DNA of 64,000 nucleotides from an uncultured Bacteroidales bacterium (GCA_944325445.1 CALVAG010000002.1:124001-188000), one strand, 5' to 3'; positions 24,846 to 34,904 are shown, counted from the stretch's first letter. The notes: generated from the letters alone by a model not told the origin. A program made the numbers and translations.

Positions 24846-27608
24846 ATGAGAAAATATAACTTATTATCACTGTTATCGTTATTTATGATTGCGGTAACGT
24901 TTTTCTCATGCGAAAGCGATGAGACGCTGCAGGAGGCCGTATCGTTGAGCGAGGCCGAAGTCAGGTTCGATGCAGAAGCGTCATCCGTAACGGTGGATGT
25001 TACATCCAATACGGAATGGGCGGCATCTGTTTTCGATGCAGGCGAAAATCATGACTGGATTACCGTATCTCCCGCATCCGGTGTATTTGACGGTACCATA
25101 ACCATCTCTGTTGCCGAAAATGGGGATACAGAACCCCGCAGTGCAGTGGTAAGAGTTTTTTCAAAGAATAAGGTCGCATCGGTAGAGGTCGTACAGGCGG
25201 CATCCGATGCTCCGGTTGTGGAAGATTCGCCTATTGCAGACCTCAGGGCCAGGTATCAGGGCGAAGATATCGTAATCGATGAGGATCTGGTTATCGAAGC
25301 CGTTATAATAAGCGATTACAGAAATGCCGAAAACGGCGGTATCGGCAACTCCACTTCTCTTAAATCAATAGTGATTTCAGATGGTATAAGCGGTATTCAA
25401 CTGCGTTGTACAGAAGACAATATGGAGTTTGCAAAGAACGACAAGGTCTCGATTTCGCTCAAAGGGAGCACGCTCTCTTCATATAACAGGGCTCTCCAGA
25501 TAAGCAACCTGCCGCTCTCTGCAATAACCAAAATCGGGACAGAGGTTCTCGAACCGGTTGAAATAACGGCTGCGGAACTGGTCAGCGGCAAATATGAATC
25601 GATGTATGTGGCAGTAAGTGACGTACAGGTGGCGGAGGCCGATATGGGCAAGAACTTCGGTTCTGCAAGCGGCCATACTTCAATCAACTTTGTTGCAGAG
25701 ACAGGCGAAACGTTCGTAATATTCACTTCGAGTTATGCAACGTTCATAGATACCCCTGTCCCTACAGGAAGCGGTGTGCTCAAGGGTATTGCCACAAGAT
25801 TCAATGAAACGATACAGATTTCGCTGACATCCATGGATGATGTCGCCCTGCTTACCGGCGAAAGGTTTGCCGTGGACGGCGGAGCCCAGGTAAAGGATAT
25901 TGCGTATGTGCGCTCCCTCTATACCGGAAGCAATACGACAATTACTGAAAATATAGCGATAGAAGGTATTGTCATCAGCGATTTCAGAAGAGATACCGAG
26001 GGAGGGCTGAACAACTATATCTCTGCAAGGGCTATGGTGGTTTCAGACCAGACAGGCGGCATACAGATTTTCTGTGCAACCGAAAACAGCGGATTCGCAC
26101 GCGGAGACAAGGTGCGCATTCTGCTCAAGGATCAGGAACTTTCGGTCCATACTCCCGGTTCCGCTCTCCAGCTGAACAACCTGCCTCTCGACAATATTAC
26201 TAAAATATCTGAAGGAGAAGCTATTACGGCAAAAGAGATATCCGCGGCCGAACTGTTGAGCGGCGATTACGAATCGATGTATGTCAAGGTAAAGGATGTG
26301 CAGGTTGCAGTTGAAGATCTTGCCAAGACATTTGTGGTTTCGGATGACAATACCTCGATAAAGATTGTTGCGGAGACCGGCGAGACTTTCGATCTCTTCT
26401 CTTCGAAATATTCCGTGTTCGGAAACGAGCGGGTGCCTCAGGGCTCAGGTTCATTAAGCGGTATTGCAGGCATAAATGAAGGAGGGTATCAGCTTATAAT
26501 ATCATCGAGGAGCGATTATGCCGGAATGACCGGTGCGAGATTCGAATCTGCTCCTACCTTCTCCATAGAGGGCAGCGGTACTTCCGTAAGCGGAGATGCC
26601 GGCAGCATAAAGATAATACTTGCCGCAAATGTGGAGTGGAACGCAGTCTCTTCCAGCACCGATTTCAAACTTTCGCAGTCAAGCGGAAGCGAGGGTGCTA
26701 CAATAACCGTATCATATACCGACAATCCGAGCTCCACCGAGAGCAGAAGCGCGACAATTACATTTACCACAGACAATGCGGAGATAGCGGACAAGACCCT
26801 TACGTTCGAGATTACGCAGTCTCCGTTCGAGGTTCTGGTCGAGGATCAGGTGCAGGGCTGGATGGAGCTGCCCGCAGTTGCCAAGAGCGCGGGCTATGCC
26901 TATATCGCACACAGGGCAAATCTCAACGGGAATGATGTGAGAAACTACTCGATGTGGTATGATACCCAAAACAGGCTGGCTTTGTGGGTTGCATATCCTC
27001 TTTACAAAGATATGATGGGAGAGAGCGGCAGAACCGATGAATGGGCATACGACCCCAAAATGCCAAAGAGATATCAGGCGGAACTTTACAACAGTTACGG
27101 AGTAGACGGTTATGACCGCGGGCATCAGTTGCCTTCGGCAGACAGGACTGCAACCGTAGTGTTGAATGAGAGCACATTTTATTTTACGAATATGACTCCT
27201 CAGAATTCGAGCCTCAATCAGGGCGTATGGGGAACTCTCGAAGGCAAAGTCAGGAATTGGGCGAACGGTTGCGATACTCTTTATGTAGTAACCGGAGCGG
27301 TGCTTCCGCAGAGCGGTTCCATAGAGTATCTTCAGGATAACAGGGGAGAAGATGTAGCGGTGCCGGATGCATACTATAAGGTTTTGCTTCGCTACTCCGC
27401 TGCAGATGCCGCAACAGACGGCGGCTACTCTGCAATAGGTTTCTGGTTTGAAAACAAGGCATACAGCGGAACGTCCGTTACGGCGGAGTATGTCAAGAGC
27501 GTAGATGAAATAGAGACCCTTACAGGATTCGATTTCTTTACGAACCTGAATGAGACGGTAGAACAGACAGTCGAAAGCGAATACACGCTCTCCGAGTGGG
27601 GCATGTAA
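24846..27608 (+). CDS. Surface lipoprotein nuclease with BACON and DUF5689 domains
   Basis: 920 residues. Lipobox FFSC at Cys22 followed by ESDE, so anchored and probably surface exposed. Domain order: BACON beta-sandwich (about 35-118), two DUF5689 copies (about 128-335 and 350-560, each with ESMYV.V.DVQVA and a final SG.L.GI run), second BACON (about 570-660), and a C-terminal non-specific DNA/RNA endonuclease domain (about 670-905). The nuclease signature DRGHQLPSADR puts the general base at His760, and NMTPQNSSLNQGVW supplies the metal-binding Asn791, the spacing seen in Serratia nuclease. It should cut nucleic acids outside the cell. It is first in an operon with a TonB receptor and an OB-fold lipoprotein. 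Confidence 0.9.
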   Translation: MRKYNLLSLLSLFMIAVTFFSCESDETLQEAVSLSEAEVRFDAEASSVTVDVTSNTEWAASVFDAGENHDWITVSPASGVFDGTITISVAENGDTEPRSAVVRVFSKNKVASVEVVQAASDAPVVEDSPIADLRARYQGEDIVIDEDLVIEAVIISDYRNAENGGIGNSTSLKSIVISDGISGIQLRCTEDNMEFAKNDKVSISLKGSTLSSYNRALQISNLPLSAITKIGTEVLEPVEITAAELVSGKYESMYVAVSDVQVAEADMGKNFGSASGHTSINFVAETGETFVIFTSSYATFIDTPVPTGSGVLKGIATRFNETIQISLTSMDDVALLTGERFAVDGGAQVKDIAYVRSLYTGSNTTITENIAIEGIVISDFRRDTEGGLNNYISARAMVVSDQTGGIQIFCATENSGFARGDKVRILLKDQELSVHTPGSALQLNNLPLDNITKISEGEAITAKEISAAELLSGDYESMYVKVKDVQVAVEDLAKTFVVSDDNTSIKIVAETGETFDLFSSKYSVFGNERVPQGSGSLSGIAGINEGGYQLIISSRSDYAGMTGARFESAPTFSIEGSGTSVSGDAGSIKIILAANVEWNAVSSSTDFKLSQSSGSEGATITVSYTDNPSSTESRSATITFTTDNAEIADKTLTFEITQSPFEVLVEDQVQGWMELPAVAKSAGYAYIAHRANLNGNDVRNYSMWYDTQNRLALWVAYPLYKDMMGESGRTDEWAYDPKMPKRYQAELYNSYGVDGYDRGHQLPSADRTATVVLNESTFYFTNMTPQNSSLNQGVWGTLEGKVRNWANGCDTLYVVTGAVLPQSGSIEYLQDNRGEDVAVPDAYYKVLLRYSAADAATDGGYSAIGFWFENKAYSGTSVTAEYVKSVDEIETLTGFDFFTNLNETVEQTVESEYTLSEWGM

Positions 27609-27650
27609 TTAAACGGATTATATCACGTATTAAAACTAAATATTTATTGT

Positions 27651-30600
27651 ATGAAAAAATTGCAAAGTATTTTAACCGTTTTAATTTGTTGCTTGATGTT
27701 TACCCCTGCATTTGCGCAGGTCACGACATCCAGCATAAACGGTTATGTTGTTGAAAAGGGCGGTGAGGAGCTGGTTGGTGCAACAATCGTGGCTACACAC
27801 CTGCCTTCTGGAACAAGGTATGTGGCTGCTGCCAACGACGAGGGCAGGTTTGTCATTAACGGTATGCGTACCGGAGGCCCTTACAAGGTCGAGATCTTTT
27901 TCATAGGAATGGCGACTTTGGAGATTAACGACGTTTACCTCTCTTTGGGTGAGGCGTATGAGATTAATGCCGAAATGGAATCGTCGAATGAACTCGATGC
28001 TGCGATTATCGTTGCGGAGAGCGCATTCAACTCGGCAAAGACAGGTGCGGCTTCTTCATTCAATCTTGAGACCGTAGAAAACGTGCCTACAATAGACAGA
28101 AGCGTCTACGATGTGGTTAAATATACACCTCAGGCTTCTCTCAACAAAAACGGCGGTATCTCGTTCTCAGGTATCAACAACCGCTACAACAGTTTCCAGG
28201 TTGACGGTGCCGTGGCAAACGATGCTTTCGGTCTTGCAAGTTCCGGAACCAACGGCGGCCAGACAGGCGCAAACCCCGTCTCTTTGGATGCAATCGAGGA
28301 GATTCAGGTAGTAATAGCTCCGTTCGACGTACGTCAGTCCGGATTTACCGGCGGTGCAATCAATGCCATTACAAAATCGGGAACGAACCAGATAAAGGGT
28401 ACATTCTACTCATACTTCAATAACCAGGATATGATAGGTTCAACTCCGGGCGATGTGGAGAACAGAGAAAAATATGATACCCAGCTTACCCAGACCTACG
28501 GTTTTACAATAGGCGCGCCTATCGTAAAGGATAAGCTCTTCATATTCGCAAGCGGTGAATATTACAAGAAAGCGCATCCGGTTATCTACAATCCGTTTGA
28601 CGGGACATACGACTCTACCGAGCTCATGGAGGAGGTATTCGATGCAAACGGAAACTCACTGGGCAAATACTTCGATGCAAATATGGCACAGGCCATGATA
28701 GACCATTATGAAAAGGTATATTATGGCGGAAAGAGCACAGGCGAATCGTTCACCCAGCACGATGTAGAGGACCGTTCAATCAATGCATTGCTCCGTCTGG
28801 ACTGGAATATCAACGATAACAACAAACTCATGTTCCGCTATCAGTTCATGGATGCCTATGCAGACCAGTACGGTGCGGGCCTTACCTCATATACCTTCAA
28901 CAACTCTTCATATAAGATGAAGAACAGGACAAATACATTCGTGGCAGAGTTGAACTCCCGCATTTCCGATGCGGTTTCAAACGAGTTCCGTGCAACAGCC
29001 GTATTTGTAAGGGACAAGAGAGAGGTGCCTTATGCAGGTGCAACCATCTATATCAATGCAGATAACGTAGGAATCAACCTTGGTACCAACTATTCGTCTG
29101 GCGCCAATGCCATGCATTCAGACACCTACACCATTACAGATAACCTTTCAATCTACAAGGGTAACCACAACATAACCGTAGGTACCCACAACGAGATTTT
29201 CAAGTTCTACAATGTGTTCCTGCAGTATGCTTACGGACAGTACACCTACAATACTATAGCGGATTACTTTGCAGGCAACATCAATACGTTCAACTACCGT
29301 TATGCGGATCCTGAACTTACAAACGGCGATACAAGATGGGGCGCTACCACATGGGCCGGCCAGTTCGGTCTCTATGCACAGGATGAGTGGAAACCCAACA
29401 GGAACCTTACAATCACATACGGACTCCGTCTCGACATGCCTCTGCTTTTGAACAAGCCTACAAAGAATGCCGAATTCAATAGTTCAGCCATCGCTACTGC
29501 AAATAATGCATATGTAGGAGTTATTCCCAAGGCTCAGGTACTCTTCTCTCCCCGCGTAGGATTCCGCTGGTATGTAGACGATGAGCATAAGTCCCTGATA
29601 CGCGGAGGTGCCGGACTGTTCACCGGCCGTGTGCCTTTCGTATGGCTTTCAAATGCATACAATAATACAGGTATGGAGACAAAAGGCCTTACAATCAGGT
29701 CTTTCGACAAAAACTTCCCCTTCACAAGCAATCCGTACGACGATATCGTAGCATCAGGAATTGCAGAAGCTAACGGAAGGGCTACCATCAACACCCTTTC
29801 AAGGAAGTTCAAATATCCTCAGGTATTCCGTGCAAACCTCGGTTATGAGCAGGATTTCGGTTACGGATGGAAACTGACAGTAGATGCACTCTACTCAAAG
29901 ACTTTGAACAATGTCTTCTTCAAGAATCTTGCGCTTACTCCTTCTGCATCGGTTTATGCAGTCAATGCGAGCGTAGCTGCTTCAAATCCTAATTCCGTAG
30001 CTCCATATTATACTCTCGACAGTTCATATGATGCTGTCATAGCATTGGACAATACCAACAAGGGTTATACATACAGCCTCAGCGCAATGTTGGAGAAGAA
30101 GTTCGATTTCGGTCTGAACCTGATGGCTTCATATACATTCGGCCACTCGTATTCGGTTAACGACGGTACCTCTTCTGTTGCGAATTCAAACTGGAAATAT
30201 AATTATGCGGTAGATACCAACAAGCCGGAGCTCGGTTTCTCAATCTTCGACAGGCCTCACAAGGTTATGGCTACGGTCTCATATTCTACCCCTCTCTTTG
30301 CAAGAGGACTTCAGACAACCGTAGCTCTTTCTTATACCGGCCAGAGCGGTCAGAGATATTCATATACCATGAATGAATCTGTAGACTTCAACGGTGACGG
30401 CGAGCAGGGCAACTCTTTGCTCTATGTTCCGACTGTGGAGGAAATCGGCCAGATGAGCTGGAACAACGCTACGGATGCCGCCAATTTCGAGAACTTTATC
30501 AGACAGGATTCATATTTGAGAGACCACAGGGGAGAGTGGACTGATAGATATGCCGGCATTGGCAACTTCGAGCACCATGTAGACCTGCATATTGCACAGG

Positions 30601-30857
30601 ACTTCTTCTATGACAGGGAGAGCGGCCGCAAGTTGCAGTTCATAGTGGACTTCATGAACATAGGAAACCTTATCAATCGTGAGTGGAGCCTTGAGTATGG
30701 CGCAGCATACAATCTCGAGGTGTTGCAGGTGACTGCACTTAAGGAGGATGCTGCCGGAAATATGACTCCGACATACAAATTCGCTCCAAAGACATTGGAG
30801 ATAAGCGATTTCTACTCAAGGTGGAGATGCCAGTTAGGCTTCAGATTAACATTCTAA
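27651..30857 (+). CDS. Oar-like TonB-dependent receptor with carboxypeptidase-regulatory domain
   Basis: 1068 residues. Signal peptide to about residue 23 (MFTPAFAQ), then a CarboxypepD_reg-like beta domain (about 25-115, SINGYVVEKGGEELVGATIV), a plug domain (about 125-235, with SFSGINNRYNSFQVDGAVAN and FDVRQSGFTGGAINAITKSG), and a large barrel ending WRCQLGFRLTF. The FDVRQ and GGAINAITKSGTN runs are typical of Oar-type receptors, which are longer than siderophore receptors and have no SusD. Position between a nuclease and an OB-fold lipoprotein suggests import of nucleic acid fragments; that substrate is inferred. Gap to the nuclease 42 nt, to the next gene 13 nt. Confidence 0.9.
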   Translation: MKKLQSILTVLICCLMFTPAFAQVTTSSINGYVVEKGGEELVGATIVATHLPSGTRYVAAANDEGRFVINGMRTGGPYKVEIFFIGMATLEINDVYLSLGEAYEINAEMESSNELDAAIIVAESAFNSAKTGAASSFNLETVENVPTIDRSVYDVVKYTPQASLNKNGGISFSGINNRYNSFQVDGAVANDAFGLASSGTNGGQTGANPVSLDAIEEIQVVIAPFDVRQSGFTGGAINAITKSGTNQIKGTFYSYFNNQDMIGSTPGDVENREKYDTQLTQTYGFTIGAPIVKDKLFIFASGEYYKKAHPVIYNPFDGTYDSTELMEEVFDANGNSLGKYFDANMAQAMIDHYEKVYYGGKSTGESFTQHDVEDRSINALLRLDWNINDNNKLMFRYQFMDAYADQYGAGLTSYTFNNSSYKMKNRTNTFVAELNSRISDAVSNEFRATAVFVRDKREVPYAGATIYINADNVGINLGTNYSSGANAMHSDTYTITDNLSIYKGNHNITVGTHNEIFKFYNVFLQYAYGQYTYNTIADYFAGNINTFNYRYADPELTNGDTRWGATTWAGQFGLYAQDEWKPNRNLTITYGLRLDMPLLLNKPTKNAEFNSSAIATANNAYVGVIPKAQVLFSPRVGFRWYVDDEHKSLIRGGAGLFTGRVPFVWLSNAYNNTGMETKGLTIRSFDKNFPFTSNPYDDIVASGIAEANGRATINTLSRKFKYPQVFRANLGYEQDFGYGWKLTVDALYSKTLNNVFFKNLALTPSASVYAVNASVAASNPNSVAPYYTLDSSYDAVIALDNTNKGYTYSLSAMLEKKFDFGLNLMASYTFGHSYSVNDGTSSVANSNWKYNYAVDTNKPELGFSIFDRPHKVMATVSYSTPLFARGLQTTVALSYTGQSGQRYSYTMNESVDFNGDGEQGNSLLYVPTVEEIGQMSWNNATDAANFENFIRQDSYLRDHRGEWTDRYAGIGNFEHHVDLHIAQDFFYDRESGRKLQFIVDFMNIGNLINREWSLEYGAAYNLEVLQVTALKEDAAGNMTPTYKFAPKTLEISDFYSRWRCQLGFRLTF

Positions 30858-30870
30858 TTCAGACAGGAAT

Positions 30871-32433
30871 ATGAAAAATTATATCAAATATCTTTTTATT
30901 GCTATTGCAGCATTTGCATTTGTCTCATGCGAGGATGACCCCGAACTGCTGGGCTACAGAGTTGAGGCAAACGTATCCAGCATGAACTTCACGGCTGTCG
31001 ATGCTTCTGCTCAGACAGTATCGGTTTTGGCAACTGGCCAGTGGATAGCCGTAGCTCCGGAATGGATTAAACTGACTCCTAACTATGGAACAGGCAATCA
31101 GACAGTGACGGTAGAAGTTGCAGACAATCTCGATACAGACGGTTCGGTCGCGGCCGAGAGGTCTGGAGTCATTACGTTCACTATCGGAGATGAATTTGCA
31201 GAGTATTCTGAGGTTAATGTGATTCAAGAGGGCGACCCCGACAAGAAACCTGCGGAGGTTGAAGCCATTTCGGTTGCGGACTTTATCGCAGCTCCCGAGA
31301 GCGGCTCGGTATATTACGAACTTACAGGTGCGATTGCAAATATCGCGAATTCCTATTACGGCAACTTTGACATAGTGGACGAGACAGGCAGCGTATATGT
31401 TTACGGTCTTTATGAGGCGCAGGGCGGCAGCTACGGTGCATTTGAAGATCTTGGGCTGAGTGAGGGAGACATTATTACAATCCGCGCTACCAGAGGTTCG
31501 TATGGAGACCTTATCGAGGCGATGAATGCGTATTATGTATCACACATTCCTTCTCTTGTATCCATTAAACCAACTACAGTTTCGCTTCCTATAGAAGGAG
31601 GTGATTTCGAACTGGCTCTGGTGTACAAGGGCGACAATTTTGAAGTTACAATAAACGACGAGGCAAAATCATGGCTTTCAATGGGTACTATCAGACCCGA
31701 CGGAGACACTACAAGAGTTTCTTTCAGCGCACTTGCAAATGATGCAGAGCCTCGCCAGGCGCAGATTTCATTCACCTCTACAAGGCTCTCCGACGGCACT
31801 ACTTCTACGGTAACCGTAGCGGTAGACCAGGACGGGGCAATCGTAACTCTTGATGCAACAATTGCTGAATTCATTGCTGCAGATGAGAACCCCAACATTT
31901 CATATCGCCTGCAGGGTATGGTAAAAGAGATACAGAACAATACATGGGGCAATATCGTAATTGAAGACGTTTCGGGCGAAGTGCTTGTCTATGGCCTTCT
32001 TACCGAAGAGGGCGGCGAGAGCCAGCAGTTCGCTTCGCTCGGAATAAAGGTTGGCGATGTAGTTACTCTCGTAGGCAAGAGAACCTCTTACAAGGGGACC
32101 CCTCAGGTTGGAGATGCCTACTATGAGAGCCATTATTCACCTGTAGAGGCTACAGTTACAGAGTTCCTTGCAGCTGATGAAAGCAGCAATGTCTGGTATA
32201 AGCTTACCGGTACAGTCAAAAACATTACAAACACCGAATACGGCAACTTCGACATCGAAGATGCAACGGGAAGTGTCTATGTTTACGGTCTGCTTACAGG
32301 ACTTAACGGTGAGAGCAAGCAGTTTGCTTCTCTTGGCATAGTTGAAAATGACAATATTACATTAATCGGTAATAGGGCTGCATATAAAGGCGATCCTCAG
32401 GTAGGAAATGCATACTTCGTTTCCAAGAATTAA
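30871..32433 (+). CDS. Surface lipoprotein with two BACON-like and three OB-fold-like domains
   Basis: 520 residues; lipobox FVSC (Cys20) followed by EDDPE, consistent with surface export. Order: BACON-like (about 38-120), OB-like repeat 1 (about 133-225), second BACON-like (about 228-325), OB-like repeats 2 (about 333-422) and 3 (about 428-520). The OB repeats share YxLTGxVxNIxNxxYGNFDI, then SVYVYGLL and a QFASLGI run; repeats 2 and 3 are nearly the same. OB folds of this type are often called nucleic-acid-binding. With the nuclease and receptor upstream, a role in holding DNA or RNA at the surface is plausible but inferred. Confidence 0.8.
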   Translation: MKNYIKYLFIAIAAFAFVSCEDDPELLGYRVEANVSSMNFTAVDASAQTVSVLATGQWIAVAPEWIKLTPNYGTGNQTVTVEVADNLDTDGSVAAERSGVITFTIGDEFAEYSEVNVIQEGDPDKKPAEVEAISVADFIAAPESGSVYYELTGAIANIANSYYGNFDIVDETGSVYVYGLYEAQGGSYGAFEDLGLSEGDIITIRATRGSYGDLIEAMNAYYVSHIPSLVSIKPTTVSLPIEGGDFELALVYKGDNFEVTINDEAKSWLSMGTIRPDGDTTRVSFSALANDAEPRQAQISFTSTRLSDGTTSTVTVAVDQDGAIVTLDATIAEFIAADENPNISYRLQGMVKEIQNNTWGNIVIEDVSGEVLVYGLLTEEGGESQQFASLGIKVGDVVTLVGKRTSYKGTPQVGDAYYESHYSPVEATVTEFLAADESSNVWYKLTGTVKNITNTEYGNFDIEDATGSVYVYGLLTGLNGESKQFASLGIVENDNITLIGNRAAYKGDPQVGNAYFVSKN

Positions 32434-32466
32434 GCGGAACACGGACCATAGAAACAAGTTTTAGCG

Positions 32467-32503
32467 AAAGGCGGACTGGGCATACCGGTCCGCCTTTATT
32501 ATT
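32467..32503 (+). terminator. Intrinsic terminator of the nuclease-receptor operon
   Basis: A perfect 10-bp stem, AAAGGCGGAC (32467-32476) with GTCCGCCTTT (32488-32497), has an 11-nt top that can pair further; TTATTATTTT follows. It lies 34 nt after the stop. The remaining intergenic bases to 32654 contain weaker inverted repeats (for example CTGCTC 32596-32601 with GAGCAG 32610-32615) with no gene that I can see. Confidence 0.85.
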
Positions 32504-32654
32504 TTATCTTATCTGTCTTGTTCAGGCCGATTTGCAATCCTTTTGCGATGGCAGGCAAGTATACCGGATTGTAAGGCTGTAGCCTGCGTTCACTCCTGCT
32601 CTTCCGCCGGAGCAGATGACCGAATGGGCGATTCTGCAGAAAATCTTGTAAAAA

Positions 32655-34064
32655 TCAGTCGTTCAATACTGTGTAGAGAATAGTCAGTATCGGATACCTT
32701 TCCGCTGCCGGACCGTTGATCTTGCCGTTGAAATAGGAGACCTGATCCGTAGAGATGGTAGTCGTACCGTATGTTGCGTCTGTCTCCTTTACTATGGGAT
32801 AAAGCCAGATATTGTATGTGTCGTCTATTTCGGAAGCATCCTTGGAGATAAATTCCTGGACTGTGGCAGTCATATCGCAGATATAGCTCTTTAGCGAGCG
32901 GTTCATTACTCCGATAGGATTTTCGTTGCTCCCGTTGTCGCCGAACGGGAAATAATATTTTATGAAGGTAGTATCATTGATATTCCTGCGCTGCGTAGGG
33001 AAAAGATATGGCGGATACTTGTATTCTATTTCATCGAGGTTCTCCGGAAATTCGAAAGGGAAATGCATTGTCGCCTTGCCTACGACTACCTTTGCAGGAT
33101 CCAGCCCTTTTTGGATTATCCAGTTGTCTATTATGGATTTAAACTCTTTTGCATCCAGGTATGGATTTACGCCGGCGCTCCCTTCTACCGGCATCTCTTC
33201 CAACTGGGCGTCAGTCTCAGATTCTTTTGAACTTACTGAGATGGTGTTCAGACAAAAACTGTCTCCGAACGTGAAACTTACAAGCGTATCTTTTCTCTCA
33301 AGACCTTCGTCCCAAGTCGGTTTGAAGTTGAATTTCATGTAAATTACAGCGGCACTTCTGCTGAAAATTCCCATTCTTCCGCCTATGTCGTTCCCTATAG
33401 GCGCGTCAGCGGTAATGTACAATCCTCCGAACCGTTTTACGAATTCATCGAAATCATCGAGTTCTTCATCGGTCGCGGTCAGCAGCTCCTCGCCCAAACT
33501 GTTGTCGAGATATACCCTTACGGAATCGCCGCCCGAGTAGACTATGGCATTGGTGTTTATGGGAACCGGAGAGTATCCCTCCTCTTTCAGCGAGTTGTTG
33601 AAGAGCATTGTGCTGTCTATATATTTATTGAGCCTGTAGACGTTGAAATTCTGTGTAATATTCGCCTGGGCCGGGTCAAAATAGATTGATGTCCGCGCCA
33701 TTGTAGACTCGTCGCTTGTCTGGGCGAGCGGAATCAGCATGTAGATAGAGATTATTCGGGGGTCTTCTCCGAAATCGAATGCAGTGCTTGTAGGGCAAAT
33801 GTTGCCGGCAGTGCCGAATTGTGCCAGTCCGAACTCTTCCGTGCGGATTGCACCTATCGTCATGTATGATGCAGATACCGTTTGAATGCTGTCTGTGGAT
33901 TTTACCTGTAGCGGCAGCCTGAAAGTATCGAGCGCCACCTGCAGGTAGTGCTCTTCAGGTATATATTTGTTGCCGACAGTTTTGTCTACGGTTATGCAGG
34001 AATTGGCTGCAAAAAGAAGTGCTGTGAGTAAAAAAGATATCTCGAATCCCTTTTTAATCTGCAT
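32655..34064 (-). CDS. DUF4270 family lipoprotein
   Basis: About 469 residues. ATG 34064 gives a signal peptide with lipobox AANSC (Cys23); an in-frame ATG at 34127 would run into the upstream gene and add a non-signal stretch. The body is beta-rich (DTFRLPLQVKSTDSIQTVSA) and matches DUF4270, a Bacteroidota outer-surface family of unknown function. The start overlaps the end of the GT5-like gene by 11 nt, so both are translated from one message. In many Bacteroidales the same pair, GT5-like and DUF4270, is found together. Confidence 0.82.
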   Translation of the reverse strand: MQIKKGFEISFLLTALLFAANSCITVDKTVGNKYIPEEHYLQVALDTFRLPLQVKSTDSIQTVSASYMTIGAIRTEEFGLAQFGTAGNICPTSTAFDFGEDPRIISIYMLIPLAQTSDESTMARTSIYFDPAQANITQNFNVYRLNKYIDSTMLFNNSLKEEGYSPVPINTNAIVYSGGDSVRVYLDNSLGEELLTATDEELDDFDEFVKRFGGLYITADAPIGNDIGGRMGIFSRSAAVIYMKFNFKPTWDEGLERKDTLVSFTFGDSFCLNTISVSSKESETDAQLEEMPVEGSAGVNPYLDAKEFKSIIDNWIIQKGLDPAKVVVGKATMHFPFEFPENLDEIEYKYPPYLFPTQRRNINDTTFIKYYFPFGDNGSNENPIGVMNRSLKSYICDMTATVQEFISKDASEIDDTYNIWLYPIVKETDATYGTTTISTDQVSYFNGKINGPAAERYPILTILYTVLND

Positions 34065-34884
34065 CGCGGTTGATGATTTTGTCGTAAAAATTATTATACT
34101 GGGCAATGTAGTCCGATTCGGGAGCATCGATATCTATATATTGCAACACAGGCAGAGAACTCTTCTCGATATAATTTATCAACTCTGCGTCGATATCGGG
34201 ACTTCCCAATATTATTGCATCGGAATACCTGATTGCCAATTTAGCAAGATTTATGCCATTTGGCGGTGAAAGCAGTTCCAAATCCTTTTTCTGGACTCCG
34301 CGCATTACGATTTTGGAGGCTGTTGCGGGCGAGAATGTCTCTCCCGCAACTTCATTATATAACGAAAGTACGAGTTTGCTGTCGGAAAATATAGGGTCGT
34401 CCGAATAGGCTTTTTTAAGATAAATCGGCAAAATGTGCGAAATCCAGCCTGAACAGTGGATAATGTCCGGCTTCCATCTCAGTTTCTTGACGGTTTCCAG
34501 TACGCCTCGGGCAAAGAATATCGCCCTCTCGTCGTTGTCGTCGAAGAATTTCCCGTCGGAGTCCGTATAGATGAATTTTCTATGGAAGTAGTCTTCGTTG
34601 TCTATAAAATAGACCTGCATTCTTGCAGCCGAAATGGAGGCGACCTTTATTATGAGCGGTCGGTCTATATCGTTAACGATAATATTCATGCCCGAAAGGC
34701 GGATAACCTCGTGCAGCTGGTTTCTCCTCTCGTTTATACACCCGTATTTAGGCATAAATGAGCGGATTTCTTTCCCGCTCTCCTGAATTCCCTGCGGCAA
34801 ATATCTGCCTATTTTGGCAGCTGTGCTTTCGGGAACGTAAGGCAAACTCTCGGAGTTTACAAACAAGACTCTTTTGGACTCCAT
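34054..34884 (-). CDS. Half-size glycogen/starch synthase-like protein (GT5 N-terminal domain)
   Basis: About 276 residues, corresponding only to the N-terminal Rossmann domain of glycogen synthase (usually 470 or more). The KxGGL donor-site motif is not kept (STAAKIGRYLPQGIQ instead), and the C-terminal GT-B half is missing, so ordinary glycogen synthase activity is doubtful. The ends are intact and the following gene overlaps it, so it is not a broken gene; short homologues of this kind recur in Bacteroidales. Conserved runs: FMPKYGCINERRNQLHEVIR and WKPDIIHCSGW. ATG 34884 is preferred over 34941 because it begins MESKRVLFVNSE, the first strand of the fold. Confidence 0.8.
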   Translation of the reverse strand: MESKRVLFVNSESLPYVPESTAAKIGRYLPQGIQESGKEIRSFMPKYGCINERRNQLHEVIRLSGMNIIVNDIDRPLIIKVASISAARMQVYFIDNEDYFHRKFIYTDSDGKFFDDNDERAIFFARGVLETVKKLRWKPDIIHCSGWISHILPIYLKKAYSDDPIFSDSKLVLSLYNEVAGETFSPATASKIVMRGVQKKDLELLSPPNGINLAKLAIRYSDAIILGSPDIDAELINYIEKSSLPVLQYIDIDAPESDYIAQYNNFYDKIINRDAD

Positions 34885-34904
34885 AGTAAAAATTTTAGCA
34901 AATA

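Noticed and set aside
34054..34884. GT5-like gene as a truncated pseudogene
   Set aside because: The frame is intact, with own promoter and overlap with the next gene, and similar short proteins are known in Bacteroidales.
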